A stretch of DNA of 64,000 nucleotides, taken from assembly GCA_030674185.1 (NCBI GenBank), contig CM060312.1:5539528-5603527 (forward strand), in the 5' to 3' direction. The position numbers were made by a program, and so were the translations under genes. Shown one piece after another: positions 48,440 to 61,189 of the stretch. Each line of letters opens with the position of its first letter. Position 1 is the first letter of the stretch. A model generated the notes under the pieces. The model worked only from the letters and a program-made list of their open reading frames with translations, ran no database searches and had not been told where the DNA came from. Source of the stretch: Monoplex corrugatus (taxonomy: Eukaryota; Mollusca; Gastropoda; Littorinimorpha; Ranellidae).

Positions 48440-49190
48440 GATATGACCAACACAGACAGATGTACATAATGGCTGTGATCAATCAAGCAGACAATGACCA
48501 ACACAGACAGATGTACATAATGGCTGTGATCAATCAAGCAGACAATGACCAACACAGACAGATGTACATAATGACTGTGATCAATCAAGCAGACAATGAC
48601 CAACACAGACAGATGTACATAATGACTGTGATCATCAAGCAGACAATGACCACACAGACAGATGTACATAATGACTGTGATCAATCAAGCAGACAATGAC
48701 CAACACAGACAGATGTACATAATGGCTGTGATCAATCAAGCAGACAATGACCAACACAGACAGATGTACATAATGACTGTGATCAATCAAGCAGACAATG
48801 ACCAACACAGACAGATGTACATAATGACTGTGATCAATCAAGCAGGCAATGACCAACACAGACAGATGTACATAATGACTGTGATCAATCAAGCAGGCAA
48901 TGACCAACACAGACAGATGTACATAATGGCTGTGATCAATCAAGCAGACAATGACCAACACAGACAGATGTACATAATGACTGTGATCAATCAAGCAGGC
49001 AATGACCAACACAGACAGATGTACATAATGGACTGTGATCAATCAAGCAGGCAATGACAACACAGACAATGTACAAGCTGTGATCATCAAACAACTGACC
49101 ACACAGTATAATGGCTGTGATCAATCAAGCAGGCAATGACCAACACAGACAGATGTACATAATGGCTGTGATCAATCAAGCAGGCACTTT
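48440..49190 (+). repeat. 51-bp minisatellite, about 15 copies
   Basis: The units read AATGACCAACACAGACAGAT, GTACATAATGACTGTGATCA and ATCAAGCAGAC. The unit length is a multiple of three, so both strands show repeat ORFs of up to 135 codons. These are artefacts. Confidence 0.95.
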
Positions 49191-50260
49191 CAAAAATGGC
49201 GGCAATGAGCTCAAAGCCCCAAGGAAATCAAAACCGATGATGTATTATACAAAGCCCTTTGCAAACCAGGACTCAGGCATTCCCCTTACCCCCATCCCAC
49301 AAAAAACAAACAAACAAAAGGTTGCCCCTCACTGGGAGTTCCTTTCCCTTGACCACATGTAACAGGTTATCACCAGTGGCAGGAAATCACCACAAGAAAA
49401 ACACACAGCTAAAGCCGACTAGTAATGTTCTGTTATATCTGAATGCGGACAGTGCTTTCAGGAGAACAATATGTACATCACAGGGCCAACCACACAAGGG
49501 TACACGTCTTGTCATCTGCCGTGTCTCACGTCAGCACTTTCACACACAGGTAGAGAATCACCCGGGCACAAAAAACACATGGGGAAAAGTTCAACTCTTT
49601 GACATGGCAAACATTTTCTGCATTGTCCACAATCAGTTTCCCCTGCTCAGAGACAGATTCTGAGAATACACACAGTTTGCAAAATTAGACTTCACAATTA
49701 GCTCCCCCACCCCAACCTACACTCTGTTTCGACCTTACACTCACACACATCCACATCCACACAAGTCCTGATCAACAGGATCACATGTATGATTGTCAAA
49801 GTGGACACCATATTTGATCACTCACAACTGAAGGAAGTGGCACACAAAATCTCTCCTCCCCTTTTCAACAGACATGTCAACATGATTACATGATACCAAG
49901 GCGAACAAGCCGGGTAAGACAAGGATGATATGCTGTAGGATCAACAAAAACAAAAACTAGCTCATCAACCAAACCAAACCAAAAACCAGATCAAAAGAGT
50001 TCTTCATGGCCTTTCTATAAATGTATACTTGAATAATATTTCTATAAATATATATACTTGAATACATTATGTTCAATACTGCAGAGAATAGAAAATCATT
50101 CCTTTCATATTGCACAAACAAAAACACAAGAGCAGTAAAATATTGCACAATGTGAGACAGTACTGACAGCAAAGCTGGCTTCAAAGTGTTTTGACTCTAG
50201 GCTACCATAAGTGTTCAGAAGCTTCCTGGAGGCAAGAATTAAACCTGATAAACTGCACTT
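49191..50260. other. Non-coding sequence
   Basis: A/C-rich with no recognised feature; open frames lack family similarity. Confidence 0.4.
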
Positions 50261-50261
50261 A

Positions 50262-50448
50262 CCCCTTTGACTCTCACACCCTATCCACCAGCTGCAAAAA
50301 CTTAACCCTTCGACTCCACCCTATCCACCAGCTTCCTGCAGAAGCTGGTGGATAGGGTGAGGGAGTCAAAGGGTTAAGTTTTTGGTTTGCCGTGACTAAA
50401 TACGATGCAGGATCTAGCGGGTAGGATGAGGGAGTCGAAGGATTACGC
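50262..50448. mobile_element. Palindromic TTAA MITE copy
   Basis: CTTTGACTCTCACACCCTAT, then CCAGCTTCCTGCAGAAGCTGG at the centre (21 bp, near-perfect palindrome at 50329-50350), then GGTGAGGGAGTCAAAGGGTT. The right distal unit is diverged (GGGTAGGATGAGGGAGTCGA). Confidence 0.75.
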
Positions 50449-50449
50449 G

Positions 50450-52010
50450 CTTTAAGAAGAGTTTTACATCTCAATTATTCTTTGCTGTCCATAACAAAAA
50501 ATGACCTGCACAACTGTTTTTGGAAGAGAAGCTTACAAATCCCTCTTGGCTGTGTTGTTATCCAATACAATAACAGAAGTCTACACAAAAGGCTCAGTAT
50601 CACACCTTTCAACTGCAGTCATTTGTCCTTCAATTACATCACAAATCCATTCAAGGCAAAATTGTATACACTGTATGATTGGTCATAACCTAGAAAAACC
50701 AGTTCTCTAATCAGTAAAATGGCAAGACTCCACCTACTGAGCACACATCATATACACTTATCCTGACTGACTTCTACACTATTCTCTACCTTTACCTTTC
50801 ACTTTACAACTCCGACCCTCATATCTTGGAAGAGAGGAACGGGGCAGAAGGGTGAGTGTGGGGACAGGGGGAAGGGAACGGGAACAAAAGGTCTGTTATC
50901 TTCAGGGTGTACAAATCATCAACGTAAAAGGGCAAGTCACAGCTATACCCTGCGGCAGACAAGATGTTTCAGCACAAAACCAACCCAAACCGTACGGACA
51001 ACAGGGCGTGTGCCAACCAGCCACCGACACAAATTCAGCCCTGTGGCATCCAGGCAGTCGCCCCCCCCCCCACCTTATCCTCTTCCAACTGGCGGAGAGC
51101 TGGAGGACCTGACATGGTGCAGCCAGGGACAAGGAGTCGGCCCACACCAGCAAACACGGCCGTAGCCAAAGCAGGAAAAGACATCTGGGTTCCTTGACCA
51201 TGACTCAGGATTCACACCTGCCACTGACAAACACACAGACACACACACACACACAATTCAACTAACTGCAAGATGTCAACGTGTATCTGCACATCAGAAA
51301 ATACCTGTTTGCAGTTGGAAAATACCTGTATAATCTGCTTTTTTCTGTTTGCAATCTGCTTACTTCCAACTCATGACCCTCCTCAAGGGCCAACTTACAA
51401 AGAGAAGTGGTACACAAATATTTAGACAATGTGTCAACAGATGTGACTGTGTGGACACCCAAAATCCATATGACTCGTTTATAGACAGAAACACTGTGCT
51501 GCCATTTAGTCTTGGCAGTGGAATTGTACATAACACACACAGATGTACACGCACGCGTGGTGTCAATTTACGATCGGTTCAACTGTCTTAGAGAACATTT
51601 ACCGAATCAACAGTTTCTGTAATGCTGTTTACAAGCCATGAATTACTGAATAATGTTTGACAAAGAATGTGTAATAACTAACAGAAAACATGATACAGTG
51701 CTGTAAAAAGTGTGTTTACATTTTATCATCTTTAATGTACACAACAGAAGTTTCACCTGAAAAGAAATGTACAGTAAATATCTAACAATGTACAGTCTGC
51801 CTGACAGTAATATTATGCCGACCACCCAAACTGACTGTTTCAATAACTAAACATACACTAATAGCCTGGTTTATGCACTGCAATGAGTATGTGTCCATAG
51901 TGTATCTTCTTAACCCTTAATCCTAAACTGTGAGTACCACAGTCCTTTATCAGCAAACTGGTTTGCGACAACCTCCTGCAAAAACAATCAGTACTATGAT
52001 CAGTAAAGAC
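50450..52010. other. Non-coding sequence
   Basis: No conserved ORF was recognised. A C-run lies at 51060-51072 and a short (CA)n at 51238-51255. Confidence 0.4.
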
Positions 52011-52021
52011 TTTACCTAGAT

Positions 52022-52034
52022 CTTCTCTCTCTCA

Positions 52035-52066
<32 letters not shown>

Positions 52067-52168
52067 CTATCTATTCTCTCTCTCTCTCTCTTCTAATATA
52101 TAATATATTATATATATATATATATATCTCTATATATATGGTGTATTTTATATATATATATAGTATAT
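52022..52168. repeat. CT, TATC and TA microsatellites
   Basis: CTCTCT, CTATCTATCTAT and TATATATA runs follow one another. Confidence 0.9.
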
Positions 52169-52489
52169 AAAAGGGCACACAACATGCTGTGACTGATCAT
52201 GCAATAACCAAATTAGTCAAAGTTATGGTTAGTGATTTAAGGACAAACTGCTCAAATGGTCTAACGATCTGGGGTTGTAGACTGATACCTAACCCCACCA
52301 TGTTCTGATGAAGACCTCCAGACAGGTCAAAACATTTCGCTTGCTTACTGACTCCAAGGAACCTTCATCATGTAGGTTTTTGTTCTTGTTCAGTCAGACA
52401 TCCACACTGTTCCAAGGTTAGCGGTTTATCAAACCATGAAAGAAAACTGTTCAACTCGTGGCTAAGAGTGGAAATCATATTCATATCTT

Positions 52490-52745
52490 TTGTCACAGTG
52501 GATTTACCATGGAAAAACTCACGCTGCTCTCCCTTATAGCAGCACATCTCTACAGTGCAGCGCCACCAAAATTGTCTTTTTTTTGACCAAGACTTCAGAA
52601 AGGTAAACAGGCTTATTGGCCCTCAAGGGGAGGGCCTGGGAAATCAGTGTCTCTCTCCAGTGTTTTATACCAGGCCCGATGGGCAAACGCTCTGCTTTTC
52701 GTGCACATACAGCCAGCAAAACGCAAGTTGTTGGTTTAGGGGACA
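52490..52745 (+). mobile_element. Interspersed repeat family D copy
   Basis: GTGGATTTACCATGGAAAAA, ACAGTGCAGCGCCACCAAAA, GGGAAATCAGTGTCTCTCTC and CCAGTGTTTTATACCAGGCC are shared with the copy at 53025-53235. Confidence 0.65.
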
Positions 52746-53024
52746 GTTACGATATGGCTGGTAAGAATTATGGCACCAAAAACATACAAATATGTTAGCC
52801 CACTGATTTTGCCAATAGATGGCAGCTGAAGTAAAAATCTTGAATCACAAAAGACACAAGAAATTCTCTCGTCAAAAGCCAGTCTGAGACAGAAGGAAGG
52901 TGATAATGGATGACATTGTAAACGATGTATCAGGGTCATGGGTAATGGTATGACCCTCAGGTCACAGGGAAGTGACATTATTGTCATTATTATTATTATT
53001 ACTATTAATTTTTTTTGGGGGGGT

Positions 53025-53260
53025 CAAAGTGAATTGACCATGTGGAACTTGCACTACTCTCCCTACTGAGAGTGCGTTGCTGCAGTGCAGCGCCAGCCTG
53101 TTGTTTGTTTTTTTGACTGAGACTTCACAAAAGCGAGAATGCTAACTGACCTTCAAAAGGAAGGACATGGGAAATCAACCTCTCTCTCCAATGTTTTACA
53201 CAGGGCAGCTGGGCGAAAGCCCTTCTCTTCATGATTTTCAACTACCATGGGATTTTTAGA
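53025..53260 (+). mobile_element. Interspersed repeat family D copy
   Basis: It matches the previous copy (GTGCAGCGCCAGCC, GACTGAGACTTCACAAAAGC, GGGAAATCAACCTCTCTCTC, GGGCGAAAGCCCTTCTC). Same orientation, about 530 bp apart. Confidence 0.65.
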
Positions 53261-53264
53261 GTGC

Positions 53265-55800
53265 GCAGGCTAGAAGGCAAACAGGACCGACTTGTTTTTC
53301 GTCCCCTTCCAAACAACTTGACTGAACCATTCAGTTCGATTTTCTGGTCAAACTGAGGAGAAAAGTTGAGGCTTCAATGGGAAACAAACTTTAGTACCTC
53401 GAGTTTAGTTACTGGCAGGCGAATGGCTGAATCGTTCCACCACTCTTCTCTTTGCAGAGACCTCAACTTTTCTTGGGACCAGTGATATGAGGGCAGCCCA
53501 CCTCCTCTCCCTTGGCGCATTAGCCTGAATAGGGTGAGGCACTCATTTACAGCTGGGTGAGAAGAGACCAGATGTAAAAGACATTTTTCTGGAAGTTCTG
53601 CACCAATGCTGCCAGACTTGGACGGCACAACCTCTACCCCTATGCCAACCAGGGTGCTCTTGACACTGACTGCAATGTGTACAACCTGACACAATCCACT
53701 CAAAGCCGTTCTAGAAATATACAGAAACAATGACTGGCAGCCAGAGGCAAGATGACAGAACTCACACACAATACGTCGTATTTTGTGGGCAACAAGAAGT
53801 CTTAATCTACCTAACTTCACATTTCCTCCCACTTTTTCTATAACTTTTTCTTTCACTTCGGTTTATTTTCTCAAGACATTACCACACAGAAAACTAAAAT
53901 GATTTGCTTTCTGATTTCTAAGTAGCATTACCAAGCTCACATGCTCGAGGAAGAATGATCTGCTGACTGGTTTTTACAGCACTAAGTGGGAAAAAAGATC
54001 TTGCTACTGAACAAATTATCTGCTAACCACAATCGACCCACCCACCCGTTAATAATTTGTGCTAACACTTCATCATTTATTAAGCAATCTCCTGAGCCGT
54101 GATGCTAGTATCTGATATGACGGACAAGACCTACTAAGTGCAGAGTGAATAGGCTTGCCTTTGATCTCCATGCAGGTGAATCAATATCCTACACGAATTC
54201 TGAACACAAGGATATCACATGTGTTTTATATGAAAGAACCCCGCAAATAAAGGCAAATGAAAAAATATATTCAGGACAGAAATGACAAAAAAACAAAAAC
54301 AAAAAGAAAGAAAAAGGAAGCATAAGTCAACAGTCAACGTTTTTTGTCATAGAATTAGATATAGCATTCAGAACTGCAAGGGTTTAAAGAAAAAACGTGC
54401 CAAGATATCTTCAATATCCTGCCATTTTGCCTGTTGATCAACACAGAGGCAAGAAATAGTCAGTGTGGAATGTACATTTATAACAGCAGTGGCAGCACTG
54501 TGGGCAAAATCAAATATGTTATGGTCACCGGCAAAGAAAAAGATACGTAATGACACAAAGCATTTACCGTTGCTGTTTTACAGATAACCACAAGAGGTCA
54601 GGTCACCACACGAAGGACAACACTCTTGACTCTTTCTCTTCCCACAGATACACGCTTTGTATTCCAAGACACAAGTGTACAAGTCTACAAATAGCCACAG
54701 CAATGAACACAACAGCTTGTCTTGCCTTCTCTGTCTGCAGTACCCCATAGATAAAAAGAGACAGGCAACACACGGAGACAGATCACATCCATATTCTGCA
54801 CATGCTTTAGTTGTTGAACGTTTGGAGACAGACCACATCCAAGATTCTGCGAGCGTTACGTTTGTCAAACATTTCCAGCCAAGAGGCTGAGAGCAGTCAG
54901 CAGACCCATAACATGGTAATCAATTGAAAGACTTGTTGGTATTAATGAAAGAACAAAAATAAATGCACAAGATAACAGCATCAATAATGCACACAGTTCA
55001 AAATCAAGTCCCAATAAATGAGTCCATCACATGCTGATGACAAATCTGTACACAAATGTTTCATTTATAGATTACAAAACATCTCATTCCACTTTCAACT
55101 CATAACAGCATCCAACTTTGCTGTGTTACAAAAAGAAAAAGCAGCCAGAAAAGAGACTGTATGAACAGCACGGCCAATGTGTCCTGTGTGTTTCTTTCAT
55201 CAACAACACTTATGTCAAACAACATACAAGAGTTGGGTCATTAATGTCACTGCACACAATTATCAAAGTTGTAACACAAACAATCAACAAAGACATATCA
55301 CCATGAATATTATCAAGAATTCTGTAGTAAAAGGATACAAATGCACAGCAAATCATTTCTCAATAATCTTGCATGCACTCTCCTTGCCTCTTTCATACCA
55401 TCACTGTCTACAATGGCAAATTTGACTTCTTTCTTTCCACAAGCCGTTCTTTCAGCAAGATTAAAACAATAAAAAGGCAGTGAATGACAGCCAGGAACAC
55501 GCACATACACACACACACTCTTGTTACCACACTCACACAGAAGTTCTGTCCATTTTCTCTGTGCTTTATAAAAGCTTTCCCAAGTGTTCTTTATCCCTCA
55601 ATCCAAATGTAGATGCAGTGCCTTCTACATGCAGTGGTAATGACAGATGTAAGCAATACATGATGAAATGTCCCTCATGGATAGTTACAGAGTACAGTTT
55701 ACCATTGTAAGGTTCACTTTGTATGGTGTATAAAATCCCTCCATCAGTTCATGACTGCACTCTGATAAAAGTATCATGAGAACAATGAACAGGACCGATC
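53265..55800. other. Non-coding sequence
   Basis: The longest open frame (53374-53856, minus) has no recognised family and partly overlaps repeat-like sequence. Nothing else is supported. Confidence 0.4.
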
Positions 55801-55824
55801 ATTGTGAGACTAAGTGTGTTTGCT

Positions 55825-55965
55825 AATTGTGTGCGCGTGTGTGTGTGCTGTGTATGCGAAAGAGAGAGTGAGTGAGAGAGACGGAGAGAGAGAGAGAGAG
55901 TGTGTGTGTGTGTGGAATGAAGAGAGATTTTTGTGTGTGTGTGTGTGTGTGTGTTTGAGAGAGAG
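55825..55965 (+). repeat. GT and GA microsatellite
   Basis: A short GTGCGCGTGTGTG run, then (GA)n, then (GT)n and GAGAGA. Confidence 0.9.
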
Positions 55966-56337
55966 AAAGAACAGACGAGACAAAGACAGAGAACAATATG
56001 TGTATGCACAGACTTTTGTTTTCAGCTGATTACATATGATTGCCCCCTGCAACACACAGAGATCCTTTAGGACAACAAAAGTGAGAATACCGGCAATAAG
56101 TTTTTGTTTACATGGGGTCAGGATGGCATTGTTTATCAGACTCGGGTCAACCGTTTTACCAAAAATCAATCATCAAAGCAAACACTAGAATGGGTATCGC
56201 TATGTCACAACAGTAATCAGATTAAAACAACAACAACAACAATAACAAAGATAATGAGATCTGAATGAACCTGAAATGTTAGCATAACCAAACTTCCATG
56301 TGAAAGCCCATGTCAAGGAACAAAACACGCTTCACTG

Positions 56338-56835
56338 AGGACAGTTATGACAGGACAGTTTTGACAGGACAGTTATGACAGAACAGTTTTGACAGGACAG
56401 TTTTGACAGGACAGTTTTGACAGGACAGTTTTGACAGGACAGTTATGACAGACAGTTTTGACAGGACAGTTATGACAGGACAGTTTTGACAGGACAGTTT
56501 TGACAGGACAGTTTTGACAGGACAGTTTTGACAGGACAGTTATGACAGGACAGTTTTGACAGGACAGTTTTGACAGGACAGTTTTGACAGGACAGTTATG
56601 ACAGGACAGTTTTGACAGGACAGTTTTGACAGGATTGACAGGACAGTTTTGACAGGACAGTTTTGACAGGACAGTTATGACAGGACAGTTTTGACAGGAC
56701 AGTTTTGACAGGACAGTTTTGACAGGATTGACAGGACAGTTTTGACAGGACAGTTTTGACAGGACAGTTTTGACAGGACAGTTTTGACAGGATTGACAGG
56801 ACAGTTATGACAGGACAGTTTTGACAGGACACAGA
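56338..56835 (+). repeat. 14-bp minisatellite, about 33 copies
   Basis: The unit is GACAGGACAGTTTT, with TTAT variants at intervals and occasional short units (GACAGGATTGACAGG), forming a higher-order pattern. Confidence 0.95.
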
Positions 56836-57136
56836 ACATTTGACAGGATGTATGCAACAGAACAGTTAAGACAGACATACAGTTGATTGAATGACCAGTT
56901 TGATAACCCAAACATGTGAACAGCCATTTAGGAACAACAGCTTGACGAGAACAGTTTTGAGAGGACAATGAAAGCAGACAATGAAAGCTACTAAGTTTAT
57001 CCGAGACTGCAGATTAAAAAAAAAAAAAAAATCAGTTTCTTCAATCCATTCCCCATTCTCAATGCAACATACACTTGACTTCTTCCTATTCTGTATTTGG
57101 GTGGTTATCAGAACTTTTGTTTATGTGCTCTGCTTG

Positions 57137-57188
57137 AAGGTTAAGTTTTTGCAGCTGGTGAACATGATGTGGGAGTCAAAGGGTTAAA
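57137..57188. mobile_element. Palindromic MITE, solo right-arm fragment
   Basis: GGTTAAGTTTTTGCAGCTGG and ATGTGGGAGTCAAAGGGTTA form one right-arm unit. Confidence 0.6.
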
Positions 57189-57224
57189 AAAAAAAGCTTG
57201 CTAGAGATAGTCATTTCATGCAAG

Positions 57225-57560
57225 GTTTAAGAAATAAAGAAATAAACTATTAACGTAACATGAAGGAAATAATATTAACTAACATAGAATATAACAAAAT
57301 AAAAATAAATATCAACGCATTATAAAAGAAGTAAAGAGATCAACATGAAAGACGTAAAGACATTAACGCATTAAGAGAGAAGATATTATGAAAGAAGTAA
57401 TGATATTAACGCATTATAACAGAAGTAAAGAGATCAACGAAACATTAAAGACGTAAAGACATCAACACATTAAGAGAGAAGATATTAACATTATCATGAA
57501 AGAAGTAACGATATTAACGCATTATGACAGAAGTAAAGAGACCAATGTAACATGAACGAA
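57225..57560. repeat. Diverged tandem repeat, ~60 bp
   Basis: Degenerate units with ATTAACGCATTA, AAGAAGTAAAGAGATCAACG and CATGAAAGACGTAAAGAC. Confidence 0.6.
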
Positions 57561-57884
57561 TTACGGACACTGATGTATCACAACAGAATCAGAGACAAGC
57601 CCACCTGGCACCAACCAAAGACGGCAGACAAAAATGTTACAATGCTTCTGTTTGCTGCAGCATTTCTTAAGAGCGTCAGCCACAACAGCTAACACCATGT
57701 CTTGTGTCAACAGCAAATACAGCAGCAAGAGGAGGCAGCGATAAACGAATATGTTGAAATGCGCTTGCATACACATACAGGGCAACAACTCTTTGAGCTC
57801 TAGCAGCACAGCCAAGATATCGACCCAGATAAAACGGGAGCAAGAATTGCGGCACACACTGGAAGCATAGGCAGACCTTTGACC

Positions 57885-58075
57885 CTTTCGACTCCCACAC
57901 CCTGTCCACCAGCATCCTGCATTGTCAAGCATGTTAGCAAAGCAAAAACTTAACCCTCTTGACTCCCTCACCCTATCCACCAGCTTCCTGCAGGAAGCTG
58001 GTAGACAGGGTGAGGGAGTCAAAAGGTTAAGTTCTTGCAGATGGTGGATAGGGTGTGGGAGTCAAAAGGTTAACC
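57885..58075. mobile_element. Palindromic TTAA MITE copy
   Basis: The left units are CCTTTCGACTCCCACACCCT and CTTGACTCCCTCACCCTATC, the centre CCAGCTTCCTGCAGGAAGCT, the right arm GGTGAGGGAGTCAAAAGGTT, and the end GTCAAAAGGTTAA. Confidence 0.8.
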
Positions 58076-58079
58076 ACAC

Positions 58080-58940
58080 TGTGGCTGTATGATAAAGCAC
58101 ACCATCAGCATCTGTAGAAGTGTCAGCATTTTGGTTTTTCTGAACGAGGCAGAAATTTTTGCTGTTGCCATCAACAAGAGGCAACATGTTGTCCTACAAG
58201 ATGTGGACCAGAAAATGAAGCACAAGCTGCAACCAGAAGCAAAGTCTTTGATAATGTTGCGCTTTCTGTTAACAAGATCGATAACACACATCACGATGTC
58301 CTGGGTAAACCAGACTATGCAATACACAACAAGGAACCACAGACGACCTCTGTTATCTGCTGGACAAGTGAAATCCACAAGCAGAAAAAAACACTGAAGA
58401 GTTCAACAATACCTTAATGTTTCTTTCTCAATCAACCACACACTGGTCGCACGACACAGCATCACCCGAGTGTTTACAGGCAGACAGACAGACAAACATC
58501 TGCAGCCATAACAGCAAAAACAGGCAGATGGACCATGCTTGCATCAATCACCAAACATCACCATCAGAAAAAGAAAGTTTACATGGACCATTGGCCACAC
58601 ACCAGCAACAGTTTCAACATCATACACAAACACAATGTGTCAACAACTCTGTCCATGTGCACTTATCACCCAAACCCGTGCTTTTATTCATGTTTTCATA
58701 TGATTTTGAGATTTGTTCATTCTGACATAGCCAATATTACACATTTGTAAAATAAAACTAAAACAAATTGAAAAATGGCTTTTAACTTACCATTACATCT
58801 TTTTGTTACTTTTTATTTTTTTAGTGTTTCATTTTCTCTTGTTCTGTTGTTGTTTTTCTGAGGGAGGGGTGTCGTGTTTTGTTTGGTTTGATTATTGTTG
58901 CTTTTGGTTTTGTAGGTTTTTAAAAAATTTTTATTCCTTT
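58080..58940. other. Non-coding sequence
   Basis: A frame of 102 codons is open on both strands at 58070-58397, but no family is recognised. T-rich from 58800. Confidence 0.35.
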
Positions 58941-58944
58941 TTTC

Positions 58945-59275
58945 CCCTCTGAATGGTGTTGTGGTCAAGTGGGTGAACAAACTTCCAATTGTAAAGTCCT
59001 GGGTTTTATCCCCCTAGACACCTCCATCTGATGAGTAAAGAGTGAGTGAAGAGTTTTCTGATCTGGGTGGAGATTTTTCCGATCTCCTAGGTCACCATGT
59101 GTGAGACCTGCTGGTGCCTAAATAACCTACATTGTATATACGTGCAGATATAAAGTACACACGTTAGAGATCCTGTGCATTATGTCAGGGCTGGCTTATA
59201 AAACATGAAAACACCCAGCATGCACGCCCACCAAAGATGCACACTGTACAACATCACAGTGGAATGTCGTCAGCT
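58945..59275 (+). mobile_element. tRNA-headed SINE, family B, copy 4
   Basis: The head is GTTGTGGTCAAGTGGGTGAA, TTGTAAAGTCCTGGGTTTTA; the body is GATCTCCTAGGTCACCATGT, GTTAGAGATCCTGTGCATTA and ATGAAAACACCCAGCATGCA, as in copies 2 and 3. Confidence 0.7.
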
Positions 59276-59454
59276 GGTCTCACAGCCTGAGTTCTCTGTG
59301 CTCCTTTCAAAATGTCTGATCATGTGCAATGTGCAGTGACTCCAACTGATTTTGGAGAATAGTGCTATACAAGGACAATTTACAACATGATAATTATCAT
59401 ATACAACATGATAATTATCAGACTTCTTAGTGAATAACAGAGACCTCAAGCTGT

Positions 59455-59620
59455 TAGGTGAGTTGACTACACTCCACTATGTTGATGCACAGTCTGCATC
59501 TTTGGTGGGAGTGTGCGCTGGGCGTTGTCACGTTTCCACAAGCCAGCTAATGACATGACTTACAGGGTCTTCAGGACGCACATCTGATATTCTGCATGTA
59601 TGCACACACTACATTGCAGT
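59455..59620 (-). mobile_element. SINE family B fragment, inverted to the previous one
   Basis: On the minus strand it shares CCACCAAAGATGCAGACTGT, the CCCAGCGCACAC box and CCTGTAAGTCATGTCATTAG with 59160-59265. Confidence 0.65.
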
Positions 59621-59639
59621 GAAATGTTGATCTCCAACT

Positions 59640-59815
59640 GCAATGTTAAATGTGGAAATAGATGAATGTTAAATGTGGAAATAGATGAATGTTAAATGTG
59701 GAAATAGATGAAAACATAATGTAGATCTCCAACTGCAATGTTAAATGTGGAAATAGATGAAAAAATAATGTAGATCTCCAACTGCAATGTTAAATGTGGA
59801 AATAGATGAAAACAT
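59640..59815 (+). repeat. Short tandem repeat, AATGTTAAATGTGGAAATAG
   Basis: Five copies of GTTAAATGTGGAAATAGATG, two with an extra GTAGATCTCCAACTGCAAT spacer. A C-run follows at 59828-59847. Confidence 0.9.
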
Positions 59816-60255
59816 ATCCAGCCTTCTCCCCCCCCCCCCCCCCCCCCTGATATGAAGAGATTGCAACAAAACCACACACAACCATACCAAAGAGACCAAT
59901 CCTACCCAGACAACACTATACAGCACCCACCCCTTACAAACAGATCTATTGTCTTCACCATCCAATTTCCCTCTGCCTGCCCATCTTCCACCCCCGATAA
60001 AAACAAACAAACAAACAAATAATAACAACAACAACAAATTACGTCCTGCCCATCACTTTCTTCCTCATTTCCCCTCCGACTGTCTTTTCCATATTTTTAA
60101 AATTTCTCTGATGTCTGATTCGGGAAAGCCCAAACGCAACACTGGCACCAGGTGACCCAGGACACAGGATACAGGATACACTCTATGGCCAATATGCTTT
60201 CTCTAAGCACTGCACTGAGGTGTGAAAGCTCACATCAGATATGAAATGTGTCATT

Positions 60256-60562
60256 TCTTAACCTTTTGCCTCCCTCACCCTATCTGCCAGAATTTTGCAC
60301 TGTCAGGCATGTTAGCAAAACAAAAACTTAACCCTTTGACTCCCTCACCCTATCTGCCAGAATCCTGCATGGTCAGCCATGATAGCAAAGCAAAAACTTA
60401 ACCCTTTGACTCCTTCACCCTGTCCACCAGCTTCCTGTAGGAAGCTGGTGGACAGGGTGAAGGAGTCAAAGGGTTAAGTTTTTGAAGCTGGTGGACAGGG
60501 TGATGGAGTCAAAGGGTTAAGTATTTGCTGTTGGTGGATAGGGTGCATAGGTGAAAGGGTTA
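60256..60562. mobile_element. Palindromic TTAA MITE, longest copy
   Basis: There are three left units (CTTAACCTTTTGCCTCCCTC, TTAACCCTTTGACTCCCTCA, TTAACCCTTTGACTCCTTCA), the centre CAGCTTCCTGTAGGAAGCTG, and three right units ending GTGAAAGGGTTAA. Confidence 0.82.
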
Positions 60563-60819
60563 AACCGCTGTACATCAATATCAATGAACATAAATGTTTA
60601 CAACAAGTGAAATCCATATAGGATTCCTGTCAAAGTTATCACAGTGACCCCAGACACAGCCTGTGTCAGCTAGCATCAAGTCTTATCAAAACTCAATCCC
60701 CATACGTTGGAAATAAACCTCTATCTTTAAGCATTACTCAAGTCTAAATTTAAACCATTCACACACAGACACAGACACACACACACTTATAACTCACTCA
60801 TGTGTACAATGCGTAAAGA

Positions 60820-61185
60820 ATTCCAAAGTGGATGCACTTTCTGTAACAGCCATATAACTGGCGTTTGGACTCTGTTCAAGACAGACTCACTGCGCTTGGA
60901 CAATTCCATATGCACTCCACCCAAATCTGCCAGCACTTATTTGGCAAACTCCCTGAGCAAGCCAAAACCCTACATGCTGGCAAGTCTAGAACTGAAAAGT
61001 GGACCAAAAAAAAAAAAAAAAAAAAAAAAGAGTGGCGGGGGTAGACCTTTGAAACACCAATCTGACACCACCAGAACGATGAATACATTAAAATGGGTTT
61101 CAAACAGGTCAGCGTTTAATGCTGCGGGCTGGGACTCAACTCAAGATATCAGATCTTAAGTCCATGGCTGTAAAAACAAACAAAC
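60820..61185 (+). mobile_element. Interspersed repeat family F, copy 2, with A-run
   Basis: GACAATTCCATATGCACTCC, AATCTGCCAGCACTTATTTG, a 24-base A run at 61005-61029, CAATCTGACACCACCAGAAC and GCTGCGGGCTGGGACTCAAC. Shared with 12205-12510. Confidence 0.5.
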
Positions 61186-61189
61186 AAAA

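Noticed and set aside
48331..49057. Repeat proteins of 117 to 135 codons on both strands
   Set aside because: The 51-bp unit is a multiple of three, so any stop-free unit gives a long ORF; no start context or gene neighbours.
53374..53856. 160-codon minus-strand ORF as a gene
   Set aside because: No recognisable family, overlaps repeat-like sequence at its C-terminal end, and no neighbouring exons or splice support.
58070..58397. 102-codon frames open on both strands
   Set aside because: Open by chance or possible repeat; hydrophobic minus-strand reading looked like a membrane protein but has no family motif, and it lies beside a MITE.
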